A DNA stretch of 19,465 nt from DASRQK01 sp964401685 (GCA_964401685.1 CAYNZH010000033.1:1-19465); one strand, 5' to 3'; positions 1 through 6,966 are shown, counted from the stretch's first letter. Program-made: numbers and translations. Notes: a model not told the origin generated them from the letters alone.

Positions 1-35
1 GGCTCAGCCTCGAAAATATAATTCGGCAGTTGGAA

Positions 36-239
36 TTAGTTGTTTGTCAAAGAATCCAAAGAGTCGATAGTTGCGTCACCAATAGAATCGATAGAATCTG
101 TAGTGGCGTCAACGCTTTCCTGAATAACTGTCTCCAGGCTATCAGCTGTCTCATCAGACTCACTCTTAGTAGAGTTACAAGCAGCGGTTCCAACAGTAAT
201 AGCTAACCCTAAGAAACCGAATTTAAATACATTTTTCAT
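36..239 (-). CDS. Small acidic lipoprotein, function unknown
   Basis: A 67-residue protein with an N-terminal signal (Lys-rich start, hydrophobic residues 5-20) ending at a lipobox-like T-A-A-C with Cys21, so it is probably lipidated and anchored in the envelope. The mature part is almost entirely Ser, Thr, Asp and Glu. It ends in two 10-residue copies of one pattern, DATTDSIDSI (44-53) and DATIDSLDSL (55-64), separated by Gly54, suggesting internal duplication and a disordered or coiled rod. No catalytic motif is visible and I do not recognise a named family. The ATG lies at 237-239 in an A-rich context without a strong Shine-Dalgarno, which is usual in this phylum. The gene is divergent from the carboxylase gene, with about 165 bases between the two start codons. 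The lipoprotein call is sound; the function is unknown. Confidence 0.7.
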   Translation of the reverse strand: MKNVFKFGFLGLAITVGTAACNSTKSESDETADSLETVIQESVDATTDSIDSIGDATIDSLDSLTNN

Positions 240-261
240 TGTTAATTTTCTTTTTTGATTA

Positions 262-275
262 AAACAAATTTGTTT
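262..275. repeat. 14-bp perfect palindrome in a divergent intergenic region
   Basis: The sequence AAACAAATTTGTTT equals its own reverse complement. It lies 23 bases upstream of the lipoprotein start codon, between two divergent genes. A dimeric regulator could bind here, but AT-rich palindromes of this size also arise by chance. No regulator can be assigned. Confidence 0.4.
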
Positions 276-405
276 ACTTGCCTATTAATACCCCTTTCCC
301 GATTAGGTAACCCCTTGGTTCGTGATTTTTTTTTATTCTTCAGGAATATTTTTTTTGATGAGTTACTGGATTAAAAATTTATATAAAAAATGTATCTTGT
401 CCACC

Positions 406-2040
406 ATGGAAAATTTAGAGTTCAATCAAAACGAGGACATCAACAAGTTGGCGTTATCTGATTTGAAGCGGAAATTGCAAAAAATATACCAAGGTGGCGG
501 TGAAAAAGCCGCTCAAAAACAAAAGGATAAGGGAAAAATGTTGGCCAGGGAAAGGGTTAATTTTCTTCTGGACGAGGATAAACCGTGGCTGGAGATCGGC
601 GCTTTGGCCGCAGACGGGATGTACGAGGAACAGGGTGGCTGCCCTTCGGCCGGCGTCATCACTGGAATTGGGTATGTTTCGGGCAGACAATGCGTTGTTG
701 TTGCAAATGATGCAACCGTAAAAGCTGGTGCATGGTTTCCGATGACAGCCAAAAAGAATTTGCGGGCACAGGAAATCGCCATGGAAAACCGATTGCCTAT
801 CATCTACCTGGTCGACTCGGCGGGTGTTTTCCTGCCCATGCAAGATGAAATCTTTCCGGATAAGGAGCATTTCGGTCGAATATTCAGGAACAACGCGCGG
901 ATGAGCAGCGAAGGAATTGTGCAGATTTCGGCGATCATGGGATCCTGCGTTGCCGGCGGTGCCTACCTCCCGATCATGAGTGATGAAGCCATGATCGTCG
1001 AAGGGACGGGTTCTGTTTTCCTGGCCGGATCCTATTTGGTAAAATCAGCCATAGGCGAATCCGTCGACAACGAAACACTCGGCGGAGCGACTACTCACAG
1101 CGAGATTTCGGGCGTGACCGACTACAAACAGCCTGACGATAAAACCTGTCTGGAATCCATCAAAAACATCATGTCCATGTTGGGAAAGCCGAAGGATGCC
1201 GGCTTTGACAGAATAAAGCCCCAGCAGCCCAGACTGGATCCAAAGGAAATGTATGGCGTACTCCCCACCTCGCGCGAGAAACCATACAATATGAAAGACC
1301 TCATCCTCAGGATGGTCGACGACTCGGCCTTTGAAGAATACAAGGAACTCTACGGGCAGAGCATCATTTGCGGCTACGCACGGGTAGACGGGTGGGCCGT
1401 GGGAATTGTCGCCAACCAACGCATCGTCGTCAAAAGCAAAAAAGGAGAAATGCAATTCGGCGGAGTGATCTATTCGGATTCAGCCGATAAAGCCACCCGT
1501 TTTATTATGAATTGCAACCAAAAGAAAATCCCGCTGGTTTTTTTGCATGATGTCACCGGATTTATGGTCGGAAGCCGTTCGGAACACGGCGGCATCATCA
1601 AGGACGGAGCTAAAATGGTCAATGCGGTTGCAAATTCGGTCGTCCCGAAAATCACAGTAATCATCGGCAACTCCTATGGCGCTGGAAATTATGCGATGTG
1701 CGGAAAAGCCTACGATCCGAGACTGATAGTGGCCTGGCCCTCAGCCAAAATTGCGGTCATGGGTGGCGCGCAGGCTGCTAAAACCCTAATGCAAATACAA
1801 AAAGCATCGCAAAAAGGACCCGAGGCAACGGCGGAAGAAACCCGAGACGAGGAGAAGTTATTGAAGGAAATTACTGAAAGGTATGAAAGTCAGACGACAC
1901 CTTATTATGCGGCTGCACGCCTGTGGGTAGACGCAATCATCGACCCGCTCGAAACCCGGAAAGTCATTTCCATGGGAATAGAAGCAGCAAACCAGCAGCC
2001 TATAGAGAAACCGTTCAACGTCGGGGTCATACAGACCTAA
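406..2040 (+). CDS. Acyl-CoA carboxylase carboxyltransferase (beta) subunit, methylcrotonyl-CoA carboxylase-like
   Basis: A 544-residue biotin-dependent carboxyltransferase, which moves CO2 from carboxybiotin to an acyl-CoA. Both crotonase-fold halves are present. The N-terminal half has ACIMGSC-like ISAIMGSCVAGGAYLP with the oxyanion glycines around 179-187. The C-terminal half has IIGNSYGAGNYAMCGKAYDPR starting near 419, followed by WPSAKIAVMGGAQAA. The stretch LPMQDEIFPDKEHFGRIF is characteristic of methylcrotonyl-CoA carboxylase beta subunits (leucine breakdown), so that substrate is favoured over propionyl-CoA; the exact substrate is inferred. A longer frame opens at a GTG at 322, but its extra 28 residues (FFYSSGIFFL and so on) do not belong to the family, and ATG 406 gives the normal length. 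No biotin carboxylase or biotin carrier gene is in the window. bshA follows 36 bases downstream. Confidence 0.9.
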   Translation: MENLEFNQNEDINKLALSDLKRKLQKIYQGGGEKAAQKQKDKGKMLARERVNFLLDEDKPWLEIGALAADGMYEEQGGCPSAGVITGIGYVSGRQCVVVANDATVKAGAWFPMTAKKNLRAQEIAMENRLPIIYLVDSAGVFLPMQDEIFPDKEHFGRIFRNNARMSSEGIVQISAIMGSCVAGGAYLPIMSDEAMIVEGTGSVFLAGSYLVKSAIGESVDNETLGGATTHSEISGVTDYKQPDDKTCLESIKNIMSMLGKPKDAGFDRIKPQQPRLDPKEMYGVLPTSREKPYNMKDLILRMVDDSAFEEYKELYGQSIICGYARVDGWAVGIVANQRIVVKSKKGEMQFGGVIYSDSADKATRFIMNCNQKKIPLVFLHDVTGFMVGSRSEHGGIIKDGAKMVNAVANSVVPKITVIIGNSYGAGNYAMCGKAYDPRLIVAWPSAKIAVMGGAQAAKTLMQIQKASQKGPEATAEETRDEEKLLKEITERYESQTTPYYAAARLWVDAIIDPLETRKVISMGIEAANQQPIEKPFNVGVIQT

Positions 2041-2076
2041 AGAACTCTTATCCACACAAATTTTGAAAAAACTGAT

Positions 2077-3210
2077 ATGAAAATAGGCATTGTTTGTTAT
2101 CCGACCTTCGGCGGAAGTGGCGTGGTGGCCACCGAACTCGGGAAAGCGCTAGCCAAAAACGGGCACGAAATACATTTTATCACCTATAGCCAGCCCGCCA
2201 GACTGGATTTTTTCTCTGAAAACCTGTTTTACCATGAAGTGAGTATATCCAAATACCCGCTTTTTGATTTTCCACCCTACGAGCTCGCGCTTGCCAGCAA
2301 ACTGGTCGATGTCGTACGCTTCGAAAAACTGGATCTTTTACACGTTCATTACGCCATTCCACATGCGTCTGCAGCCTATATGGCCAAGCAGATTTTGGCC
2401 ACTTTTGACATTAAAATCCCCGTCGTGACCACTTTGCACGGGACGGATATTACCCTGGTGGGCCGCGATGCCAGCTACAATCCCGTCGTGACTTTTTCCA
2501 TCAATCAGTCCGATGGCGTAACCGCTGTCTCCGAAAACCTCCGTCAGGAAACACTCAGCCATTTCAATATAACCACTCCTATCCGCGTCATCCCGAACTT
2601 TATCGATCTGGAACGCTTTAAACTAAACCCAAAACATCATTTCAAGTCGGCCATAGCGCCCGGAGATGAGCGGATATTGGTTCATACGTCCAACTTCCGT
2701 AAAGTCAAACGCACAGAGGACGTTATACGTATATTTAAAAAAGTTCAAGACAAATTGCCATCTAAATTGTTGATGGTGGGAGACGGTCCGGAGCGTACCC
2801 AGGCAGAGCAACTGTCGCGAGAACTAGGAATCGCTGAAAATGTGCGTTTTCTCGGCAAGCAAGAATCGGTGGAGGAAATTTTGTCCGTTTCAGATCTCTT
2901 CTTGATACCCTCGGCGTCGGAGAGCTTCGGCCTAGCGGCGCTGGAAGCCATGGCTTGCAAGGTGCCGGTAATTTCGTCAAATGTAGGGGGGCTACCCGAG
3001 CTGAACATAGAGGGACAGACGGGCTTTTTATGTGACGTGGGCGATATCGATGGGATGGCAGAAAAGGCACTTTATGTGCTAGAGGATTGTGATCGTCTGA
3101 ACAAATTTAAGGAGGCCGCGCTGGCCAGGGCTCAGGAATTTCAGTTGGATTCCATTTTGCCGGAATATGAAACATTCTACAAACAAATCATTGCTCAAGT
3201 AAATCAATAG
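2077..3210 (+). CDS. bshA: N-acetyl-alpha-D-glucosaminyl L-malate synthase BshA
   Basis: A 377-residue GT-B fold, family GT4 glycosyltransferase. BshA joins UDP-GlcNAc and L-malate to make GlcNAc-malate, the first step of bacillithiol synthesis in the cytoplasm. The N-terminal signature MKIGIVCYPTFGGSGVVATE carries the glycine-rich acceptor loop (GGSG, 12-15). HGTD is at 121-124, and the C-terminal nucleotide-sugar site has the EX7E motif (E282 and E290 in SESFGLAALEAM) followed by VISSNVGGLPE. Length and motifs match the family end to end. The ATG is preceded by a run of A's rather than a strong Shine-Dalgarno. The gene probably forms one transcript with the membrane-protein gene starting two bases after its stop. 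The second bacillithiol enzyme, BshB1, is encoded on the other strand at 8153-8896; bshC is not in the window. Confidence 0.95.
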   Translation: MKIGIVCYPTFGGSGVVATELGKALAKNGHEIHFITYSQPARLDFFSENLFYHEVSISKYPLFDFPPYELALASKLVDVVRFEKLDLLHVHYAIPHASAAYMAKQILATFDIKIPVVTTLHGTDITLVGRDASYNPVVTFSINQSDGVTAVSENLRQETLSHFNITTPIRVIPNFIDLERFKLNPKHHFKSAIAPGDERILVHTSNFRKVKRTEDVIRIFKKVQDKLPSKLLMVGDGPERTQAEQLSRELGIAENVRFLGKQESVEEILSVSDLFLIPSASESFGLAALEAMACKVPVISSNVGGLPELNIEGQTGFLCDVGDIDGMAEKALYVLEDCDRLNKFKEAALARAQEFQLDSILPEYETFYKQIIAQVNQ

Positions 3211-3212
3211 CT

Positions 3213-3539
3213 ATGAAAACAAAAACCATATTCGTCGTCGTGATCACTGCGCTGATCACCATCATCCTGATGAAAAACACAGACCGGGTGGACTTTTGGA
3301 TCTTTGGCGTACACAGCGTTCCTAAGCTCGCAGTGCTCGCTGTCTTTTTTATCGCCGGTATCGTCGTCGGAACGATGCTGGTCAAAAGAAAAATGTCCAG
3401 ACAGGATTATCTGAACAATCAGGATTATCTCAATGATCAGGATGATCCGGGGATGCAAAATCCCTTTCCTGACCCTCCGGGCAATTTGCCGAGACAAAAT
3501 CCTCCGCTGGATCCCTCGGATGAAGAATATATTCGATAA
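3213..3539 (+). CDS. Small membrane protein with two transmembrane helices (LapA-like)
   Basis: A 108-residue protein with hydrophobic helices at about 5-19 (TIFVVVITALITIIL) and 37-57 (PKLAVLAVFFIAGIVVGTML). Between them lies a short segment containing NTDRVDFWIFG, the pattern seen in LapA-type (DUF1049) proteins. The C-terminal half is a soluble, Asp/Pro/Asn-rich tail starting with a hexapeptide repeat (QDYLNN, QDYLND, QDDPGM, residues 64-81) and then proline-rich. The start codon is two bases after the bshA stop, so the two are very likely cotranscribed. No catalytic residues are seen. The LapA relation is inferred from topology and the inter-helix motif, and the function is unknown. The aromatic operon promoter starts about 20 bases after its stop. 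Confidence 0.75.
   Translation: MKTKTIFVVVITALITIILMKNTDRVDFWIFGVHSVPKLAVLAVFFIAGIVVGTMLVKRKMSRQDYLNNQDYLNDQDDPGMQNPFPDPPGNLPRQNPPLDPSDEEYIR
3402..3437 (+). repeat. 18-bp tandem repeat inside the LapA-like gene
   Basis: Two 18-base units (3402-3419 and 3420-3437), both starting CAGGATTATCT, encode QDYLNN and QDYLND. A decayed third unit starts at 3438 (CAGGATGATCC, QDD). The repeat keeps the reading frame and lies in the hydrophilic tail, so copy number could vary without harming the membrane part. Confidence 0.75.
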
Positions 3540-3561
3540 TTTGCAAAAAAATCAGATTTTC

Positions 3562-3592
3562 CTTGACATTTACAAAATGTTCCGTACATTTG
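3562..3592 (+). promoter_or_regulatory. Promoter of the aromatic amino-acid operon
   Basis: CTTG at 3562-3565 is followed by exactly 19 bases and then TACATTTG at 3585-3592. This matches the Bacteroidota primary-sigma pattern TTTG-N19-TAnnTTTG with a single mismatch, in the -33 box. Transcription should start near 3597-3600, about 25 bases before the leader-peptide ATG. The promoter lies just after the stop of the LapA-like gene, so the aromatic operon has its own transcript. Confidence 0.75.
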
Positions 3593-3624
3593 GCTTCGAT
3601 AACGACAATAAGTCGAGAAAAGAT

Positions 3625-3690
3625 ATGATTATTAACAATGCATTCTGGTATTCTGGTTACTTTTATTTTAGCAATAAGAGCCGGGATTGA
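3625..3690 (+). CDS. Aromatic leader peptide of the pheA operon (attenuator)
   Basis: A 21-codon frame, ATG at 3625-3627 and TGA at 3688-3690. It begins MIINNA, continues FWYSGYFYF (residues 7-15) and ends SNKSRD. Seven of the nine residues 7-15 are aromatic: three Phe, three Tyr, one Trp. A purine-rich GAGAAAAG lies just upstream of the ATG, and the promoter at 3562-3592 places it at the 5' end of the message. By analogy with the known leader peptides of E. coli pheA and trp operons, it would be a sensor whose translation speed reports charged tRNAPhe, tRNATyr and tRNATrp. The codons SRD-stop overlap the RNA segment that competes with the terminator (see 3642-3753). The frame is also the end of a longer open frame starting at 3433, but that part overlaps the LapA-like gene out of frame and precedes the promoter, so the short form is preferred. 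No experimental support is available here. Confidence 0.8.
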   Translation: MIINNAFWYSGYFYFSNKSRD

Positions 3691-3753
3691 TATGCATTAA
3701 CACGATATTAATGAAATTCAAAAGTCCCGGCCGAGCAGCCGGGATTTTTTTTT
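3642..3753 (+). promoter_or_regulatory. Transcription attenuator: mutually exclusive RNA hairpins before pheA
   Basis: Four RNA segments can be read. Segment 1 is ATTCTGGT, present twice in tandem (3642-3649, 3650-3657), within the aromatic codons. Segment 2 is AGCCGGGATT (3679-3688), at the leader-peptide end. Segment 3 is GTCCCGGC (3724-3731). Segment 4 is AGCCGGGATT (3737-3746), identical to segment 2. Pairing 3:4 gives the terminator. Pairing 2:3 (3680-3688 with 3723-3731, nine pairs, one G-U) gives an antiterminator. Pairing 1:2 (3650-3658 with 3679-3687, nine pairs, three G-U) is weaker but possible. A ribosome stalled on the aromatic codons would cover segment 1 and leave 2 free to pair with 3, allowing readthrough. 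A ribosome reaching the stop codon would cover segment 2 and allow termination. The pairings are seen in the sequence; the mechanism is inferred from classical attenuation. Confidence 0.75.
3720..3753 (+). terminator. Rho-independent terminator of the pheA leader
   Basis: Stem TCCCGGC (3725-3731) pairs with GCCGGGA (3738-3744) around a six-base loop. It is extended outward by G-U and A-U pairs (3720-3724 with 3745-3749) and runs into nine T's (3745-3753). This is the strongest terminator-like structure I found in the window, and it stands only 11 bases before the pheA start codon. That position makes sense only if readthrough is regulated. Confidence 0.9.
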
Positions 3754-3764
3754 ACCCAAAAAAC

Positions 3765-4598
3765 ATGGACAAACAGCCGATCAGGGTCGCAATACAGGGC
3801 AGCAGGGCATCCTTTCACGAAGAGGCCGCATTCAAATATTTTGGTCAACAGATAGAGGTCGAAGAGTGCGAATCCTTTAAAAAAACATGCGAACTCCTTA
3901 AAAACCGTGAAGTGGACCGGGTGGTGATGGCCATAGAAAATTCCATTGCCGGAAGTCTATTACCCAATTACAATCTTCTGAGGGACTACCACTTCCATAT
4001 TCTTGGCGAAGTTTATCTCAACATACAACTCCATTTAATGGCCCTGCCCGGTGTGCGCTTTGAGGAAATAAAATTTGTGGAATCACATCCCATTGCCATC
4101 AGACAGTGTGACGACTTCCTGGAGGATCATCCCCAGTTAAAAGTGAGCGAAGGGATGGACACAGCAAGCTGCGCCGCAAAAATCAAAGAATTGGGCCTCA
4201 GGGATACCGCAGCCATTGCCAATCAATTGGCCTCGCGCATTCACGGCTTGGAAATCATTGAAAAACGTATAGAGAGCAATAAGAAAAATTACACACGCTT
4301 TCTGATCCTCGGAAACGAACCCGAAGCGACAGAAAAAATCAATAAAGCTTCACTTTCGTTTCAGACCGACAATAGCATAGGTGCCCTATCGACCATCCTG
4401 ACGTCATTCGCTGAAGAAAAGATCAACTTGAGCAAAATTCAGTCGATGCCCGTTTTAGGCAAGCGGAACGAGTACAATTTCTATGTGGACATTGAGTGGA
4501 AAAAGCAAGAACACTATGATGCTGCCCTACGCAAGGTCCTGAAACATACGATCAATTTTAACATTATGGGTGAATACCTGAAAAACGACAAAATATAA
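3765..4598 (+). CDS. pheA: Prephenate dehydratase PheA with ACT domain
   Basis: A 277-residue monofunctional prephenate dehydratase, which converts prephenate to phenylpyruvate, the committed step to phenylalanine. The catalytic domain (about 6-185) begins IRVAIQGSRASFHEEAA and contains ENSIAGSL (58-65), ESHPIAIRQC (106-115) and the catalytic TRF motif (177-179). The C-terminal ACT domain (about 194-275) has GALS (206-209) at the position of the usual GAL(V/S) Phe-binding motif, but QSMP (226-229) where ESRP is normal, so feedback control by Phe may be altered. The frame is open from 3687, but the upstream codons lie in the terminator, so ATG 3765 is the start. No chorismate mutase domain is fused here; that activity comes from the next gene, 26 bases away. 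No aminotransferase or prephenate dehydrogenase gene is present in this operon. Confidence 0.95.
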   Translation: MDKQPIRVAIQGSRASFHEEAAFKYFGQQIEVEECESFKKTCELLKNREVDRVVMAIENSIAGSLLPNYNLLRDYHFHILGEVYLNIQLHLMALPGVRFEEIKFVESHPIAIRQCDDFLEDHPQLKVSEGMDTASCAAKIKELGLRDTAAIANQLASRIHGLEIIEKRIESNKKNYTRFLILGNEPEATEKINKASLSFQTDNSIGALSTILTSFAEEKINLSKIQSMPVLGKRNEYNFYVDIEWKKQEHYDAALRKVLKHTINFNIMGEYLKNDKI

Positions 4599-4624
4599 AA
4601 CTTCATACTTAAGCATACCTAAAA

Positions 4625-5731
4625 ATGACACACACTTTAGACATCGTCCCGATAAAGGCCTGGTTGGACACAGGAGATCAACCGGTGATCATCGCCGGTC
4701 CATGCAGCGCAGAAACCGAGGAACAGGTACTAGCGACGGCACATTTGTTGGCCAATTCTGGGAAAACCACGGTTTTGAGAGCTGGGATATGGAAGCCGCG
4801 CACCCGTCCGGGAGAATTTGAAGGCGTAGGCAGCATCGGCCTGGAGTGGCTGAAACGTGCCAAAGAAGAGACTGGTCTGCCGATTACTACCGAGGTCGCG
4901 ACCGCAAAACATGTGGAAGAAGCACTTGAAGCGGGTGTGGACATCCTTTGGATAGGCGCTCGATCTACTGCAAACCCCTTTACCGTTCAGGAAATTGCGG
5001 ATTCGCTCAAAGGCGTTGACATCCCTGTATTGGTCAAAAATCCAATCAATCCAGACCTTGCCCTGTGGGTCGGAGCATTGGAACGTATCAATCGCGCCGG
5101 AATCCGCAAACTAGGGGCTATCCACCGCGGTTTCTCCTCCTTTGAAAAATCCGCATTCAGAAACGAGCCCATGTGGGATTTGGCTATACAACTAAAAACG
5201 ATGATGCCTGACCTGCCCATTCTGAATGACCCCAGCCACATCTGCGGAAATCGCGAACTGATCCCCTACGTATGCCAAAAAGCTTTTGACATGGATATGC
5301 AGGGATTGATCATCGAGTCGCACATCGATCCTTCAGTCGCGTGGACAGACGCAAAACAACAGCTTACTCCGGCAGACCTGGCGGTACTTCTGGGCAATAT
5401 CACCCTGAGAAAACCTGACTCCAACGACCCCATCTTTGAGGATCAACTGGCACAATTGCGGGAAAAAATCGACCATTTGGACGATACGATTATCAAAATC
5501 CTCGGCGACCGTATGAAAGTCGTAGAAAAGATCGGCGAATATAAAAGAGACAACAATGTCACCATTCTGCAAGTCAACCGTTGGGATGAAATCATTCAGA
5601 AGCGGACCAAACTCGCTGAAGCACTCAAGTTGGAAGGGGATTTCACGGTCAAATTACTGGAGTTGATCCACAATGAGTCTATTCGCAAGCAAACTGAGAT
5701 CATGAACACTAAAGTGCAGGCTGAAGTATGA
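4625..5731 (+). CDS. Bifunctional DAHP synthase / chorismate mutase (AroQ type)
   Basis: A 368-residue fusion. Residues 1-260 are a short type I-beta DAHP synthase (KDO8P-synthase-like), which condenses phosphoenolpyruvate and erythrose-4-phosphate as the entry step of the shikimate pathway. Visible active-site elements are AGPCSAE (24-30, metal-binding Cys27), GIWKPRT (54-60, Lys57), GARS, the metal-ligand His168 in AIHRGF, NDPSHICG (201-208) and IIESH (229-233). Residues 271-360 are an all-helical AroQ chorismate mutase (QLREKIDHLDDTII, then GDRMKVVEKIGEYKRD), giving prephenate for PheA. This C-terminal fusion is the arrangement known from Porphyromonas and other Bacteroidota; in such fusions the mutase domain also mediates feedback by prephenate or chorismate. 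Naming of the gene varies (aroF or aroG), so no symbol is given. The stop overlaps the aroA start as ATGA. Confidence 0.95.
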   Translation: MTHTLDIVPIKAWLDTGDQPVIIAGPCSAETEEQVLATAHLLANSGKTTVLRAGIWKPRTRPGEFEGVGSIGLEWLKRAKEETGLPITTEVATAKHVEEALEAGVDILWIGARSTANPFTVQEIADSLKGVDIPVLVKNPINPDLALWVGALERINRAGIRKLGAIHRGFSSFEKSAFRNEPMWDLAIQLKTMMPDLPILNDPSHICGNRELIPYVCQKAFDMDMQGLIIESHIDPSVAWTDAKQQLTPADLAVLLGNITLRKPDSNDPIFEDQLAQLREKIDHLDDTIIKILGDRMKVVEKIGEYKRDNNVTILQVNRWDEIIQKRTKLAEALKLEGDFTVKLLELIHNESIRKQTEIMNTKVQAEV

Positions 5732-6966
5732 GGCCAGAGGTGTTTGAACTGCGCTGCGATACGGAGTCCATCCAGGGAGCGGTTGAGCTGACAGGTTCTA
5801 AGTCTGAGTCCAATCGCGCACTGGTATTAAATTTTCTGAGCAAAGGCGCTGTGAAGGTCGAAAACCTGTCTACTGCCGTAGACACGGAGATGATGCTCAA
5901 CTCGCTGCAAACGGTCAGAGAAAGCCAAAGCGGCTCTATTGACGTGGGTTTGGCCGGCACGACCATGCGCTTTTTGACGGGGTTGCTGTCCCTCATGCCA
6001 GGTCGCTACGAATTGTCAGGAACGGAGCGGATGCATCAGCGCCCGATCGGCCTCTTGGTGGATGCACTGCGTTCTATGGGCGCTGACATTAGCTACCTTG
6101 GAGAGCAAGGATTTCCGCCGCTTTCCATCTCCGGGGGCTGGACCCAGCACCAAAACCACGTCACAATCCCCGGAGACATCAGCAGCCAATTCCTGTCGGC
6201 CCTGCTGCTGATCGCGCCAGCCCTGCCGCTGGGACTCAGCCTCGAAATCACCGGCGAACTCACGTCCAGACCCTACCTCACCATGACCCTGGAAATGCTG
6301 GCGGAAAGCGGCGTGAAACACACCTGGACCGGGAACACCATCAACATAGCGCCCCAACCCTTCCAGGAAACCACCTTATACATAGAGCCCGACTGGAGCG
6401 CCGCGTCCTACTGGTACAGCGTCCTCGCACTCGCCCCTTCCGGCAACTTATTTTTGCCCGGACTCAAACAAAACAGCCTCCAGGGCGATCGCGCAATAGC
6501 CGACCTCATGCGCGGCTTCGGCATAGAGACCCAGTTCGAACAACAAGGCGTGAGACTCAGCAAAATATCCGCAGAGCCCCTCGGCCCCATCATCGATTGC
6601 ACAGCATTTCCAGACCTCGCCCAGACCCTTTTTGTCTGCGCTGCCGCGCAGAGGAAAGATCTGAGTTTTACGGGGCTCCACACACTGAGAATCAAAGAGA
6701 CAGACCGCATCGCCGCCCTGACCAAAGAACTCGCCAAATGCGGAGTCAAAGTAACCCAGGACGGCGAAGTCTACCGCCTCCAGACCAAAGACTTCCACCT
6801 CCCGGAGAAAACAGCTTTCGACACCTACGAAGATCACCGCATGGCCATGGCCTTTGCGCCTTTAGCGCTGATCGCGCCCATTCAGATCAACGATCCACAG
6901 GTCGTAGAGAAATCCTACCCCAGATTTTGGGAAGATCTAGAGACTTTAGGGATTATAGTGAAATAA
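5728..6966 (+). CDS. aroA: 3-phosphoshikimate 1-carboxyvinyltransferase (EPSP synthase)
   Basis: A 412-residue EPSP synthase, which transfers the enolpyruvyl group from PEP to shikimate-3-phosphate. Key pieces in order: LTGSKSESNRAL (Lys25, Ser26, Arg30); GLAGTTMRF (74-82); HQRPIGLLVDALR (Arg105); GDISSQFLSALL (149-160); EPDWSAASYW (220-229); catalytic Asp296 in FPDLAQT; RIKETDR (321-327); YEDHRMAM (367-374); and KSYPRFWEDL near the C-terminus. The PEP/glyphosate loop has Phe82 where E. coli has Pro101; such replacements can change inhibitor affinity, but this may be usual for the phylum's short EPSP synthases. The start overlaps the previous stop by four bases, indicating translational coupling. 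Bases 6121-6840 are visibly richer in G+C than the flanking genes and carry long open frames on the opposite strand, which I regard as shadows. Confidence 0.95.
   Translation: MRPEVFELRCDTESIQGAVELTGSKSESNRALVLNFLSKGAVKVENLSTAVDTEMMLNSLQTVRESQSGSIDVGLAGTTMRFLTGLLSLMPGRYELSGTERMHQRPIGLLVDALRSMGADISYLGEQGFPPLSISGGWTQHQNHVTIPGDISSQFLSALLLIAPALPLGLSLEITGELTSRPYLTMTLEMLAESGVKHTWTGNTINIAPQPFQETTLYIEPDWSAASYWYSVLALAPSGNLFLPGLKQNSLQGDRAIADLMRGFGIETQFEQQGVRLSKISAEPLGPIIDCTAFPDLAQTLFVCAAAQRKDLSFTGLHTLRIKETDRIAALTKELAKCGVKVTQDGEVYRLQTKDFHLPEKTAFDTYEDHRMAMAFAPLALIAPIQINDPQVVEKSYPRFWEDLETLGIIVK

Noticed and set aside
322..405. N-terminal extension of the carboxylase from a GTG at 322
   Set aside because: The extra 28 residues are hydrophobic and aromatic and have no family counterpart; ATG 406 gives the expected start and length.
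2048..2056. Perfect DnaA-box 9-mer TTATCCACA before bshA
   Set aside because: It is a single copy with no cluster, no AT-rich unwinding region and no dnaA/dnaN nearby; one such 9-mer is expected by chance at this window size fairly often.
3433..3624. Longer open frame leading into the leader peptide
   Set aside because: It overlaps the LapA-like gene out of frame and runs across the operon promoter, so it would not be on the leader transcript; only the part from 3625 is kept.
6408..6837. Long open frames on the minus strand inside aroA
   Set aside because: They lie opposite a gene with all EPSP synthase motifs; open antisense frames are expected in G+C-rich, C-ending codon stretches, and their translations show no family pattern.
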